From contig NZ_KB905579.1 in NCBI RefSeq assembly GCF_000380965.1, forward strand, positions 1 to 56,225: 56,225 nt of DNA, given 5' to 3'. Positions 11,371-21,196 of the stretch are shown here, piece after piece. Below the pieces are notes generated by a model. That model saw nothing but the letters and a program-made list of their open reading frames with translations, made no database searches and was not told where the DNA came from. The DNA is from Paenibacillus ginsengihumi DSM 21568. Its GTDB lineage: Bacteria; Bacillota; Bacilli; Paenibacillales; NBRC-103111. Every line of letters starts with the position of its first letter. Position 1 is the first letter of the stretch. A program made the position numbers and the translations under genes.

Positions 11371-12524
11371 GCGAGGATCAGAAGAAGGAACGGCAAGAGG
11401 GGCAATCGCCGCCAGCCGAGAATAAGGAAGCGCCGGCGCAAGCGGGCGCTGAAGGTGCGGGCGCGGCGAAAGCGCCGACCGCTGCGGCGAAAGCGCCGCA
11501 GGATGGCGGCACGGCGCCCGCGGGCGAACGCGCGGCGGAGGCCGCCGCGGCGAAAGCGGCAGCCGCTGCGGGCGATGCCGATCGCAGCACGCCGGGCGCA
11601 GGCGAAGCGCCGCCGATGAGCGGCGAGCCGGCCGAAGTGCCGGGCGCGAGCGTCGCCAAGGCTGGCGGCGCGGGGGAGCCGCCGGGAGGCTACGCGGCCG
11701 CCGGCGGCGACGGCGCTGCGCCCGGCCGCAGCGCGGAGCCGGAGCGCGCCGATGCGGCGGCGAAGCCGGGCGCGGACGCAGGCCAGCCGGCAGAGGCCGC
11801 GCCGCCAGCCCGCGCCCGCGCGGCCGCGCAAGGCGCCGCAGCCGCGCAAGGCGCCGCGGCGGCGAAGCCCGCGCGGCCGGCGAAGCCCGCGGAGCCGGGC
11901 GATGCGCCGGCGGCTGAGCGAGCGGCGCCGAGCGACGCCGAGAAGGAGGCGAAGGCGAAAGCCGCCGCCGAAGCGAGAGCGGCCCGCGCAAGCGCGCGCG
12001 CAGCCGCCAAAGCCGGCGCCGACCCGGAGGCGCCGAAGGAGCCGTCGCCGAATCAGCCGCTGCTGGATCGGCTTGTCGAGCTGCTGAAGCAGAAGGTCGG
12101 GGAAGACGCGGTGGAGCAGGCGTTCATTAATGAAAGGGACGGGCATCGCCCCTGTGTTTACGTGAAGCCGGGGCGCTGGAAGGCGGCCGCTGCTCTGCTG
12201 AGAGACGATCCGGAGCTGAAGCTCAATTATTTGCGCAATGTGGCGGGAATCGATATGGAGACGCATATGGAGGTCGCTTACCATTTCATCTCGCTCGAGA
12301 CGAAGCGCGAATACGGCGTCAAGGTCAAGACCGATCGCGACAACCCGTCCATTCCGTCGATTACGGAGCTGTATCCGACGGCCAACTGGAACGAAAGAGA
12401 GATATACGATCTGTTAGGCATCGACTTTCCCGGGCATCCCGATCTGCGCCGCATCATGATGGCCGACGATTGGGTCGGCCACCCGCTGCGCAAAGATTAC
12501 GAACCGCTCGACCCGGAGGTGTAG
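11367..12524 (+). CDS. nuoC: NADH-quinone oxidoreductase subunit C with long Ala/Pro-rich N-terminal extension
   Basis: The C-terminal 158 residues (from about 227) are the NuoC domain, including the family signature ERETYDLLGI-like [20 protein letters not shown] and the tail [10 protein letters not shown]. Residues about 15-225 are low complexity: Ala, Pro, Gly, Lys and Glu with short repeats such as [16 protein letters not shown]. That DNA is extremely GC-rich compared with the flanks. The extension is in frame and follows a proper ATG overlapping the nuoB stop, so it appears to be translated. It is probably disordered; its role is unknown. A core NuoC of ordinary length is otherwise intact. 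Confidence 0.92.
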   Translation: MSEDQKKERQEGQSPPAENKEAPAQAGAEGAGAAKAPTAAAKAPQDGGTAPAGERAAEAAAAKAAAAAGDADRSTPGAGEAPPMSGEPAEVPGASVAKAGGAGEPPGGYAAAGGDGAAPGRSAEPERADAAAKPGADAGQPAEAAPPARARAAAQGAAAAQGAAAAKPARPAKPAEPGDAPAAERAAPSDAEKEAKAKAAAEARAARASARAAAKAGADPEAPKEPSPNQPLLDRLVELLKQKVGEDAVEQAFINERDGHRPCVYVKPGRWKAAAALLRDDPELKLNYLRNVAGIDMETHMEVAYHFISLETKREYGVKVKTDRDNPSIPSITELYPTANWNEREIYDLLGIDFPGHPDLRRIMMADDWVGHPLRKDYEPLDPEV

Positions 12525-12530
12525 GACGCT

Positions 12531-13631
12531 TTGATCAGAACGGAAGAACTGCTGCTGAACGTAGGGCCGCAGCACCCGAGCACGCACGGGGTGTTTCGGA
12601 TTGTGGTTAAGCTGGACGGCGAGATCATCACGGAAGCCACTCCGGTGATGGGCTATCTGCATCGCGGCACGGAGAAGCTGGCCGAGAACTTAACGTATAC
12701 GCAAATCATTCCTTATACCGACCGGATGGATTACGTCTCCGCCATGACGAACAATTATGTTCTCGTTCATGCCGTGGAGAAGCTGATGGGAATCGAGATT
12801 CCCGAGCGCGCCGAATTTCTTCGGCTGATCGTCATGGAGCTGCAGCGGGTGGCAAGCCACCTTGTCTGGTGGGGCACTTACCTGCTTGACATCGGGGCGA
12901 TGAGCCCGTTCCTGTATGCGTTCCGCGACAGGGAGATCATCATCAACCTGTTCAACGAGCTGTGCGGCGCCCGCTTAACTTATAATTACATGCGCGTGGG
13001 CGGTGTCAAATGGGACGCCCCGGAAGGCTGGATCGAGAAGGTTCGGCAGTTCATCCCCTATATGCGGGATAAGCTGGACGAATACAACAACCTGGTCAGC
13101 GGCAACGAGATCTTTTTGGCGCGGATCAAGGGCATCGGCAAATACGACGCAGAGACGGCCATCGCCTACGGGCTAAGCGGGGCCAACCTGCGCTGTACCG
13201 GGGTTCCATGGGATTTAAGAAAAACGCAGCCGTACAGCCTGTACGACCGGTTCGAGTTCGACGTCCCGGTGACGACGAACGGGGATTGCTACGATCGCTA
13301 TCTTATCCGCATAGCGGAAATTCGCGAGTCGCTGCGCATTCTCGAACAGGCCGTCGAGCAGTTCCCGGCCGAAGGCGAGATCATGGGGAAAGTGCCGAGA
13401 GTCATCCGCCCGCCGGAGGGCGAGGTATACGCCGCAATCGAATCGCCGCGCGGCGAGATCGGCTGCTATATCGTCTCCAAGGGCAAGGATAAGCCTTATC
13501 GCTTGAAATTCAGGCGTCCGTCCTTCGTCAACCTGCAAATCTTGCCGAAGCTGCTGGTCGGCGAGACGATGACGAACCTGATCACCATACTGGGCGGCGT
13601 CGATATCGTCGTCGGGGAGGTGGACTGCTGA
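12531..13631 (+). CDS. nuoD: NADH-quinone oxidoreductase subunit D
   Basis: NuoD (49-kDa subunit) forms much of the quinone site. The protein is 366 residues. It has LNVGPQHPSTHGVFRI near the N-terminus, GYLHRGTEKLAE, and the C-terminal DIVVGEVDC in place of the hydrogenase-like DPVFGEVDR. The family begins a little upstream of that first motif, so the TTG at 12531 with GGAGGTG at 12515-12521 is the best start; no ATG gives a better one. Its stop overlaps the nuoH ATG by one base. Confidence 0.95.
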   Translation: MIRTEELLLNVGPQHPSTHGVFRIVVKLDGEIITEATPVMGYLHRGTEKLAENLTYTQIIPYTDRMDYVSAMTNNYVLVHAVEKLMGIEIPERAEFLRLIVMELQRVASHLVWWGTYLLDIGAMSPFLYAFRDREIIINLFNELCGARLTYNYMRVGGVKWDAPEGWIEKVRQFIPYMRDKLDEYNNLVSGNEIFLARIKGIGKYDAETAIAYGLSGANLRCTGVPWDLRKTQPYSLYDRFEFDVPVTTNGDCYDRYLIRIAEIRESLRILEQAVEQFPAEGEIMGKVPRVIRPPEGEVYAAIESPRGEIGCYIVSKGKDKPYRLKFRRPSFVNLQILPKLLVGETMTNLITILGGVDIVVGEVDC

Positions 13632-14638
13632 TGTTGGATTTGCTGCAGCAACAGCTGACCTGGACGAACGCGGCCATATTTTTGGCTTGGGGCGTCGTTC
13701 TGCTGCTCGTGATTCTCGGCTTTGTCACGTATGCGATCTATTTCGAACGGAAGGTTATCGGCTGGATGCAGCTTAGGATCGGTCCGAACCGGGTCGGTCC
13801 GCTCGGCCTGTTGCAGACGGTAGCCGACGTGACGAAGCTATTGATCAAAGAGGATACGATACCGAAAAAAGCGGACCGCGAGCTGTTCATTCTCGCTCCG
13901 GTCATCGCCTTCATCCCGTCGTTTGTCGTCGTCGCGGCCATTCCGTTCGCGCCGCAGCTGATGAGCGCTGACCTCAACATCGGCGTGTTGTATTATGTGG
14001 CGCTGTCGGGCATCTCGACGATCGGCATCGTGCTCGGCGGCTGGGCGTCCAACAACAAGTACGCGCTGCTGGGCGGCATGCGCTCCGCGGCGCAAATGAT
14101 CAGCTACGAGATTCCGCTGGTCATCTCCGTCGTCGGCGTCGTCATGATGACGGGCAGCATGAATTTGCGGGTCATTGTGGAGCAGCAGGCCGGCGGATTT
14201 TGGCACTGGAACTTCCTGCCGCAAATCATCGGCTTTGCCGTCTTTATCGTCGCGGCCGTATCCGAGCTGAACCGGACGCCGTTCGACTTGCCGGAGGCGG
14301 AATCCGAGCTGGTCGCAGGGTATCACGTGGAGTACAGCGGCTTCCGGTTCGCCTTCTTCATGCTGGCCGAATACGTGTACGTCTTCGCCATTGCGGGATT
14401 GACCGCCTCGCTTTTCCTGGGCGGCTGGCAGGCGCCGTTCCCGTTCCTGAGCTTCATCCCGGGTATCGTCTGGTTCCTGCTGAAATTTTCGTTCGTCGTC
14501 TTCTTCTTGTTCTGGCTGCGCGCGACGATGCCGCGGATTCGCGTCGACCAGCTGATGGGACTCGGCTGGAAGGTGCTTTTGCCGCTGGCGCTGGCCAACA
14601 TTTTCGTGACGGCGATTTATCTGGGCATCACAGGGTAA
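13631..14638 (+). CDS. nuoH: NADH-quinone oxidoreductase subunit H
   Basis: NuoH joins the peripheral arm to the membrane arm and lines the quinone cavity. The protein is 335 residues with about eight helices. Both signature regions are present: ERKVIGWMQLRIGPNRVGP and the loop NRTPFDLPEAESELVAGYH. It starts at ATG 13631 directly on the nuoD stop (TGATG), implying re-initiation. Confidence 0.97.
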   Translation: MLDLLQQQLTWTNAAIFLAWGVVLLLVILGFVTYAIYFERKVIGWMQLRIGPNRVGPLGLLQTVADVTKLLIKEDTIPKKADRELFILAPVIAFIPSFVVVAAIPFAPQLMSADLNIGVLYYVALSGISTIGIVLGGWASNNKYALLGGMRSAAQMISYEIPLVISVVGVVMMTGSMNLRVIVEQQAGGFWHWNFLPQIIGFAVFIVAAVSELNRTPFDLPEAESELVAGYHVEYSGFRFAFFMLAEYVYVFAIAGLTASLFLGGWQAPFPFLSFIPGIVWFLLKFSFVVFFLFWLRATMPRIRVDQLMGLGWKVLLPLALANIFVTAIYLGITG

Positions 14639-14672
14639 GCAGGATGTCAGAAGGAAAGGGTGAAACAAGCGA

Positions 14673-15116
14673 ATGAAAGGGATCATCAAGGGTATGGGCG
14701 TCACGCTGAAAAGCATGACCAAGAAGAAGATCACTTACGCGTATCCCGATGTGCCGCTCGAGATGCCGGACCGCTTTCGCGGCATTCAGCACTTCGATCC
14801 CGAAAAATGCATCGTGTGCAACCAATGCGCGCGCATTTGCCCGACGGAGTGCATCAACTTGGTTGGCAAGCCGAATCCGGACCCGGAGAAAAAGGGGAAG
14901 GTTATCGATACGTACGACATCAATTTTGAAATATGCATCTTGTGCGATCTGTGCACCGAGGTGTGTCCGACGGAAGCGATCGTCATGACGAACAACTTCG
15001 AATTGAGCACCTACAGCCGTGACGACCTGTTCAAAAACTTGCAGTGGCTGAACGACAACAACACGAATATCCGCAAGGATACCAATTCGGCGCTGTCGAA
15101 AGGCGGGGCGAAGTGA
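14673..15116 (+). CDS. nuoI: NADH-quinone oxidoreductase subunit I
   Basis: NuoI carries clusters N6a and N6b. The 147-residue protein has two 4Fe-4S motifs, CIVCNQCARICP and CILCDLCTEVCP, in a ferredoxin-like fold, preceded by a short amphipathic N-terminus. The ribosome site is AAGGAAAGGGTG. Its stop overlaps the nuoJ start by one base. Because NuoE, F and G are absent from the operon, NuoI is a plausible electron entry point. Confidence 0.96.
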   Translation: MKGIIKGMGVTLKSMTKKKITYAYPDVPLEMPDRFRGIQHFDPEKCIVCNQCARICPTECINLVGKPNPDPEKKGKVIDTYDINFEICILCDLCTEVCPTEAIVMTNNFELSTYSRDDLFKNLQWLNDNNTNIRKDTNSALSKGGAK

Positions 15117-15640
15117 TGCTGGGAAATATCGTCGCTTTTCTGTCCAGCGGAGCCAATATCGCATTCTTCGTCTGCGCGCTGCTGGCCATCGGCGGGGCGG
15201 TCTTCATGATCAGCTTCACGAAGGTCGTGCATATGCTGTTGGCCATGGCCCTGACCTTCCTCAGCCTGGCCGGCCTGTACGTCCTGCTGGAGGCGGAATT
15301 CGTCGCCGTGGTGCAAGTGCTGATCTATGCCGGAGCGGTGTCGATCGTGATGATCTTCGGCATCATGATGACGAGGCACCGGGGGGATGAGGTTGAGCCG
15401 AAGCGGCCCCTGCACAGCTGGCTGCTCGGCATCGGCTGCCTCGCTTTGTTCGGGATCATCTTCTATGCGATTCAGCAGACCGCCCTGCCGACCGGGGAGT
15501 TTCAGGCGGCCGGAGACAACACGATGGAAATCGGCAAACAGCTGTTCACGCTGCATGTCATTCCGTTCGAGCTGATGTCGGTGCTGCTGACGGTGGCTTT
15601 CATCGGAGCCATTATCGTAGCCAAAAGAGAGGAGGACTGA
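15116..15640 (+). CDS. nuoJ: NADH-quinone oxidoreductase subunit J
   Basis: NuoJ is a five-helix membrane subunit with the pi-bulge helix. The protein is 174 residues and includes [21 protein letters not shown], the family's best-conserved helix. The ATG at 15116 overlaps the nuoI stop (TGATG); an in-frame ATG at 15044 lies inside nuoI. It is followed after 4 bases by nuoK. Confidence 0.94.
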   Translation: MLGNIVAFLSSGANIAFFVCALLAIGGAVFMISFTKVVHMLLAMALTFLSLAGLYVLLEAEFVAVVQVLIYAGAVSIVMIFGIMMTRHRGDEVEPKRPLHSWLLGIGCLALFGIIFYAIQQTALPTGEFQAAGDNTMEIGKQLFTLHVIPFELMSVLLTVAFIGAIIVAKREED

Positions 15641-15644
15641 GGGC

Positions 15645-15956
15645 ATGAGCGGATTGGCAACGCCCTATTTGACGCTGGCGGCCATACTGTTCTGCATCGG
15701 GCTATATGGCGCGCTGTCCAAAAAAAATGCGGTCATCGTGCTCTTGTCCGTCGAACTGATGCTCAATGCGGTGAATTTGAACCTGGTGGCCTTCTCCAAG
15801 CTGGGGGTTCATCCGGGGCTGACCGGGCAAATCTTCTCCTTGTTTACGATTACGGTAGCGGCGGCAGAGGTTGCGGTAGGCATCGCGATCCTGATCGCGT
15901 ATTACCGCAGCAGGGGAACGACGAATGTCAACGAGATGGATTCGATGAAGCGATAG
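15645..15956 (+). CDS. nuoK: NADH-quinone oxidoreductase subunit K
   Basis: NuoK is the small three-helix, MrpC-like subunit of the proton path. The protein is 103 residues, the usual length. It holds the conserved membrane glutamates in [14 protein letters not shown] and [11 protein letters not shown]. The gene follows nuoJ by 4 bases, with GAGGAGG-type ribosome-site sequence inside the nuoJ end. Confidence 0.96.
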   Translation: MSGLATPYLTLAAILFCIGLYGALSKKNAVIVLLSVELMLNAVNLNLVAFSKLGVHPGLTGQIFSLFTITVAAAEVAVGIAILIAYYRSRGTTNVNEMDSMKR

Positions 15957-15971
15957 GGGGATGGTCCAAAC

Positions 15972-17855
15972 ATGGTATCGGCTTACTCGCAATATGCCTG
16001 GCTCATCCCGTTGTTCCCGCTGCTGTCGTTCCTGATCTTAACGGCGGTAGGGCGGCAGCTGAGGGATGCGGGTGCCTATATCAGCATCGTGAGCGTATTC
16101 GTTTCGTTCGTCCTTTCGCTTCTTGTATTTTGGGAGCGGCTGGGCGGACAGGTCGAGGACTACACCTGGAATAACCTGCAGTGGCTCAGGCTGGGCGACG
16201 TCACGCTCACGATGGGCTTCGAAGTGACCAATCTCAATGCGCTCATGCTGGTGATCGTGACATTGGTCAGCCTGCTCGTCAATATTTACTCCAGCGGTTA
16301 TATGCACGGCGACGAGCGGATTAACGTATTTTTTGCTTACATATCGCTGTTCACTTTCTCCATGCTCGGGCTCGTCATTTCGGCCAACTTGCTTGAGCTG
16401 TACATTTTCTGGGAACTGGTCGGCGTCTGTTCGTTCCTGCTCGTGGGCTTCTGGTATTTCAAGCCGGAGGCGCGGGCGGCGGCCAGGAAAGCATTTATTG
16501 TGACGCGCATCGGGGATGTCGGCTTGTTCATCGCCATCCTGCTGCTTTTCTGGTTTATGCCAAACCATGCGCTCGATTTCAGCTCGATTCATAACGCCTT
16601 CAGCGGCGGCGAAATGCCCGCAGGGCTGACCACGCTGATCGCCATCCTGATCTTCGTCGGCGCCATCGGCAAGTCCGGGCAATTCCCGCTGCATACATGG
16701 CTGCCCGACGCGATGGAAGGCCCGACGCCGATCAGCGCATTGATCCATGCCGCGACGATGGTTGCCGCCGGCGTTTATCTGGTGGCCCGCACCTTCGATA
16801 TTTTTGCCGCTTCGCCTGCGGCGCTCGGGGTGGTCGCCTTCATCGGCGCTTTCACGGCGATCTTCGCGGCGACGATCGGCACGGCTCAAAACGATATCAA
16901 GCGCGTGCTGGCTTACTCTACGGTCAGCCAACTCGGATATATGATGATGGCACTCGGCATCGGCACCGCCGCCGCCATGACCGCCGGCATCTTTCATCTG
17001 TTCACGCATGCGTTCTTCAAAGCGCTGCTGTTCCTTGGGGCGGGCAGCGTCATTCATGCCGTACATACGCAGAACATTCATGAAATGGGCGGTCTCGGCG
17101 GCAGGATGAAAATAACGGCGTGGACGTTCGGCATCGGGGCGCTGGCTTTGTCCGGCATCTTCCCTCTGTCGGGGTTCTGGTCCAAGGATGCGATCTTGAG
17201 CGAAGCTTACCGGCATAATCAGGCGCTGTTCTGGATCGGCCTGATCGCCGCCTTCTTCACTGCGTTCTATATGTCGCGGCTGTTCTTCCTGGTATTTGCC
17301 GGCAAGCCGCGGAGTTCGGCAGAGGCGCACGAATCGCCCATGTCGATGACGCTGCCGCTCATCGTGCTTGCGGTGCTGGCGGTTGCGGCAGGCTTCGCCT
17401 TCACGCCGTTCAATCCGTGGCTCGGCGAATGGCTGGTCGGCCATACGGAGGGAGAGCATGCGAATTGGCTCGTCATCGTGCTGTCCAATCTCGTCGGACT
17501 GCTCGGGATCGGGCTTGGCTACCTGGTCTATGTCAAGCGCACCGTGCCGGCGGACGCCATTTCGTCCAGAGCCCCCTGGCTGTACCGGCTGCTGGAGCGG
17601 AAATTTTACATCGATGAATTGTACCAGACCGTCATTGTACGCCCGCTGCAGGGCCTTGGCCATCTCCTGACGCTGTTTGACGTATATGTCGTGGACGGAG
17701 CGGTGCGGCTTGCCAGCTATGCGGCGACGGGCCTCGGCCGGGCCGGGTCCAGGCTCCAGAACGGTCAAGTGCAGACCTATGGGCTGGCAACGCTGCTGGG
17801 GCTTGTTATCCTCGTGCTGGCGCTGGCGGGAAGGAGGTTCATCAATTTTGGATAA
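15972..17855 (+). CDS. nuoL: NADH-quinone oxidoreductase subunit L
   Basis: NuoL is the distal antiporter-like proton pump. The protein is 627 residues. It has LLELYIFWELVGVCSFLLVGFW with the key glutamate, KSGQFPLHTWLPDAMEGPTPISALIHAATMVAAG with the conserved lysine and histidines, and a long C-terminal region for the lateral helix. It begins at ATG 15972 with AGGGGGATGG upstream. The stop overlaps the start of nuoM by 8 bases. Confidence 0.97.
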   Translation: MVSAYSQYAWLIPLFPLLSFLILTAVGRQLRDAGAYISIVSVFVSFVLSLLVFWERLGGQVEDYTWNNLQWLRLGDVTLTMGFEVTNLNALMLVIVTLVSLLVNIYSSGYMHGDERINVFFAYISLFTFSMLGLVISANLLELYIFWELVGVCSFLLVGFWYFKPEARAAARKAFIVTRIGDVGLFIAILLLFWFMPNHALDFSSIHNAFSGGEMPAGLTTLIAILIFVGAIGKSGQFPLHTWLPDAMEGPTPISALIHAATMVAAGVYLVARTFDIFAASPAALGVVAFIGAFTAIFAATIGTAQNDIKRVLAYSTVSQLGYMMMALGIGTAAAMTAGIFHLFTHAFFKALLFLGAGSVIHAVHTQNIHEMGGLGGRMKITAWTFGIGALALSGIFPLSGFWSKDAILSEAYRHNQALFWIGLIAAFFTAFYMSRLFFLVFAGKPRSSAEAHESPMSMTLPLIVLAVLAVAAGFAFTPFNPWLGEWLVGHTEGEHANWLVIVLSNLVGLLGIGLGYLVYVKRTVPADAISSRAPWLYRLLERKFYIDELYQTVIVRPLQGLGHLLTLFDVYVVDGAVRLASYAATGLGRAGSRLQNGQVQTYGLATLLGLVILVLALAGRRFINFG

Positions 17856-19473
17856 TGTGCCGATTTTATCGCTTATCGCCTTGTCGCCGCTTCTGGGCGT
17901 GCTGATCATCCTGTGTCTTCCCGCGGCGCGGGGGAACTGGATTCGCACGACAGCTGTAGCGGTCACGCTCATTCCGCTGGCGCTGTCCGCCTGGCTGTAC
18001 TACCGGTTCAACGATCAGCTGCCGGGGTCGCAGTTCACCGAGCAGCTGCCGTGGATCACGATTCCGCTTAACAAAGAAACGCTCGGGCAAGGGCAGGTTA
18101 CGTCATTTTTCATCCAGTTTCAATACAAGCTGGCGGTTGACGGCCTATCGCTGCCGCTCGTCTTTCTGACGGCGCTGGTCGCCACGATGGCTGCCCTGGC
18201 CTCGGTCTATATCAAGAAGCGGTGGAAAACGTACTATCTTCTGTTCTTGCTGCTGGAGACCGGCATGCTCGGCGTGTTCATGGCGCAGGATCTGTTCCTG
18301 TTCTTCGTCTTCTTCGAGGTAACCTTGATCCCGATGTTCTTCCTGGTCGGTATCTGGGGGTATATGGAGCGGGAGCGCGCCGCGAGCAAGTTCCTGATCT
18401 ATAACGGTCTCGGGTCGGCCATTATGCTGATCGCATTCCTGATTCTCGTCAGCACGGCGGGCTTCAGCGAGACGCAAGGGCAGAACGGAATATCGCTTAT
18501 GTATACCGGCGACCTGAACGTTATCATAGACAATCTGTTTCATAATCCGCAGTCGTATGTGAGCCGGGGCGATCTGGAGGGGAACTTTTTCTTCTTGTCC
18601 GGGACGCTGCAGTGGGCGCTATTCATCATGCTGCTGGTGGCCTTTGGCATCAAGCTGCCCATCTTCCCGTTCCACACCTGGATGCTGAAGGTGCATACGG
18701 AGGCGCCGCCGTCCATCGTCATGATCCACTCCGGCATCCTGCTCAAAATGGGCGCATACGGGCTGATTCGCTTCGGCATTCTGCTGTTTCCGCAACAGGC
18801 GGTCGCTTGGTCGACGGTGCTGGCGCTTCTTGGCGTCGTGAATATTTTGTATGGGGCTGTGCTCGCCTTTGTGCAAAGGGAGTTCCGGCTCGTGCTCGCG
18901 TATTCCAGCATCAGCCATATGGGCATCGTGCTGCTCGGGATTGCGGCGTTCAATACGGTCGGGCTGGAAGGCGCCGTGTTCCAACTGGTATCGCACGGCT
19001 TGATCTCCGCGCTCATGTTCCTGCTCGTCGGAGCGATATACGAACGGACCCAGACGACGAGAGTGGACGAACTGGGGGGCATGGCGAAGTCGGTGCCGTT
19101 CATCTCCGGCATGCTGCTGGTCGCTGGGATGGCCTCGCTCGGCCTGCCGGGATTGTCCGGCTTCGTCAGCGAGTTTCTCGCCTTCCTCGGGCTGTTCGAG
19201 ACGAAGCCGATCGTGACTGCGGCCGGAGCGCTGGGCATCATTTTAGCCGCGGTATACGTCCTGCGCGGGGTGCTGTCCATTACGTACGGGCCGCCGGCGA
19301 AGGGAATCAAGGAAATGCGGGATGCGAGACTGGTCGAGGCGATTCCGATGATTGCGCTCGTCGCTTTCATAGTCGTGCTGGGCATTTATCCTGCCGTACT
19401 GAGCGAGTCGTTGCATCATACGGTCAGCGGCTTTGACCAATTTATTCGAAGCTTTGCGAAGATAGGGGGTTAG
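17848..19473 (+). CDS. nuoM: NADH-quinone oxidoreductase subunit M
   Basis: NuoM is the second antiporter-like pump. The protein is 541 residues. The motifs FFVFFEVTLIPMFFLVGIWG and FGIKLPIFPFHTWMLKVHTEAPPSIVMIHSGILLK are diagnostic. I place the start at TTG 17848 because AAGGAGGT (17831-17838) stands 9 bases upstream; a GTG at 17857 has poor spacing. An in-frame ATG far upstream at 17677 lies inside nuoL. It overlaps nuoL by 8 bases. Confidence 0.95.
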   Translation: MDNVPILSLIALSPLLGVLIILCLPAARGNWIRTTAVAVTLIPLALSAWLYYRFNDQLPGSQFTEQLPWITIPLNKETLGQGQVTSFFIQFQYKLAVDGLSLPLVFLTALVATMAALASVYIKKRWKTYYLLFLLLETGMLGVFMAQDLFLFFVFFEVTLIPMFFLVGIWGYMERERAASKFLIYNGLGSAIMLIAFLILVSTAGFSETQGQNGISLMYTGDLNVIIDNLFHNPQSYVSRGDLEGNFFFLSGTLQWALFIMLLVAFGIKLPIFPFHTWMLKVHTEAPPSIVMIHSGILLKMGAYGLIRFGILLFPQQAVAWSTVLALLGVVNILYGAVLAFVQREFRLVLAYSSISHMGIVLLGIAAFNTVGLEGAVFQLVSHGLISALMFLLVGAIYERTQTTRVDELGGMAKSVPFISGMLLVAGMASLGLPGLSGFVSEFLAFLGLFETKPIVTAAGALGIILAAVYVLRGVLSITYGPPAKGIKEMRDARLVEAIPMIALVAFIVVLGIYPAVLSESLHHTVSGFDQFIRSFAKIGG

Positions 19474-19477
19474 ACCG

Positions 19478-20992
19478 GTGGAACCGTTACGTCTTGGGCT
19501 TGGTGATTTGGGACTGCTGGCCCCGGAGCTGACTCTGGTCATTGCCGCTGTCGCGCTGTCCTTGATCGATCTGTTGATGCCGCGGCAAGCTAGCCGTTCG
19601 TGGCTCGGCTGGCTGTCGCTGGTCAGCATCGCCTTATCGGCGGCATTCGTGATTGCGGCGTTGAATCCGGCTGAACCGAAGCAGTTGCTGCAGTTCAGCT
19701 ACCGGGTCGACGATTTCGCCAATATCCTTAAGCTGGTGTTGCTGACCGGAGCGGGGCTTATTACATTCATGAGCATCGGCACGATTCGGGAAGAGGAGAC
19801 ACCGCATGTCGGGGAATATTATTATCTGCTTCTGCCCGCGACGCTCGGCGGCATGATCATGGCATCCTCCGGCGATCTGATTACGCTGTTCGTCGGCTTG
19901 GAGCTGCTTGGCATCACTTCCTATATTTTGGCGGCGATGCGCAAGAAGCGTATCCAATCTAGCGAAGGGGCCTTCAAATATGTCGTGCTGGGCGGCGTTT
20001 CGTCGGCGATTCTGCTATACGGAATGTCGTTCCTGTACGGGATGACGGGATCGACCTCGATCCCTGTGATCAACCAGCAGCTGGGCCAAAATGCGGACAC
20101 GATGCTGCCGTTTCTGTACCTGAGCTTTTTCCTGATGCTTGCGGGCTTTAGCTTCAAGATCGCGGCGACTCCGTTCCATATGTGGGCGCCTGACGTGTAC
20201 CAAGGCGCACCGACGCCGGTGACGGCCTTCCTGGCGACCGTCTCGAAGGCGGCGGCGTTCGCGGCGATGTTCCGCGTGATGTACGGCGTATTCGGCGTCG
20301 GCCAGCTGATGGGCACCACCTTTCACGCCGACGTGCTCACGGCGATGATGGTCGTTGCCGCCGCGGCGATGATCGTCGGAAATACGGTCGCCTTGAAACA
20401 AACCCACACGAAGCGTCTGTTGGCCTATTCGGGCATCGCCAATTCCGGCTACTTGCTTGTGCCGATTGCGATACAATTCGGCTTCGTGCATTACGGCAAT
20501 TTTTCGGAGTTCGTCTTTTATCTGATCGCCTACATGTTCATGAACATCGGCATGTTTGCGGTGCTGATGATCATTGAGCGGTCTACCGGCGACGAGGAGC
20601 TGAGCGGCTTTGCCGGACTGTACTACCGCGCGCCGTGGACGGCCGCTGCGGCGGTGCTGCTTATCCTGTCGCTGGCCGGCCTGCCGATCTCCGGAGGCTT
20701 CTTCGGAAAAGTGTATATTTTGCTCGGCACGATGCAGACGCAGCATTATTGGCTCGGGGCGGTGCTGATCGTGACCAGCGTCATTTCGTTTTACTATTAT
20801 TTCGGGCTGATCCGCCAAATGTTCATGCGCAGCGATTTCGAGTCGCGGCCGGTGAAGGTCGCGCTGCCGCTCGGCATCGCGGTGTGGATCTGCGCCGGGG
20901 CGAGCTTCGTGCTCGGTCTCGTGCCGCACTGGGTGCTGGCCTGGATTGAAAGCATATTTACGCTCACCCAGGATTTGTTCATGTTCAGCTAA
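19478..20992 (+). CDS. nuoN: NADH-quinone oxidoreductase subunit N
   Basis: NuoN is the third antiporter-like pump, next to NuoK. The protein is 504 residues. It has LFVGLELLGITSYILAAM and FKIAATPFHMWAPDVYQGAPTPVTAFLATVSKAAA. Translation begins at GTG 19478 after AGGGGG in the nuoM end, only 4 bases past the nuoM stop. It closes the operon: a hairpin with a short T-run follows within 20 bases. Confidence 0.96.
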   Translation: MEPLRLGLGDLGLLAPELTLVIAAVALSLIDLLMPRQASRSWLGWLSLVSIALSAAFVIAALNPAEPKQLLQFSYRVDDFANILKLVLLTGAGLITFMSIGTIREEETPHVGEYYYLLLPATLGGMIMASSGDLITLFVGLELLGITSYILAAMRKKRIQSSEGAFKYVVLGGVSSAILLYGMSFLYGMTGSTSIPVINQQLGQNADTMLPFLYLSFFLMLAGFSFKIAATPFHMWAPDVYQGAPTPVTAFLATVSKAAAFAAMFRVMYGVFGVGQLMGTTFHADVLTAMMVVAAAAMIVGNTVALKQTHTKRLLAYSGIANSGYLLVPIAIQFGFVHYGNFSEFVFYLIAYMFMNIGMFAVLMIIERSTGDEELSGFAGLYYRAPWTAAAAVLLILSLAGLPISGGFFGKVYILLGTMQTQHYWLGAVLIVTSVISFYYYFGLIRQMFMRSDFESRPVKVALPLGIAVWICAGASFVLGLVPHWVLAWIESIFTLTQDLFMFS

Positions 20993-21009
20993 TCAGCCAA
21001 GGCGGCGGG

Positions 21010-21051
21010 AGCTCGGCATGCGCGATCGCGATTCGTGCGTGCCGGGCTTTT
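21010..21051 (+). terminator. Terminator of the nuo operon
   Basis: AGCTCGGCATGC (21010-21021) pairs with GCGTGCCGGGCT (21037-21048) with two G-U pairs, extended inward by two more. The T-run is only TTTT, so strength is uncertain. Confidence 0.65.
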
Positions 21052-21196
21052 CGCATTGCGTATCTGCGAGGCTGAGGCCGGTTTACCGGTTTCATAGACG
21101 GTATTATTACAATTTCACGAACAATCTACTTCATGGGAAGGGAGGGCGCGGATTCCAGTTGCGCATGTTCCGGTCCAACCTATAGAATGAGAGAAG

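Noticed and set aside
11400..12040. Frameshift or assembly error in the nuoC N-terminal half
   Set aside because: The frame stays open with a consistent Ala/Lys/Glu/Pro composition up to the NuoC domain, so a simple error is less likely, though resequencing would settle it.
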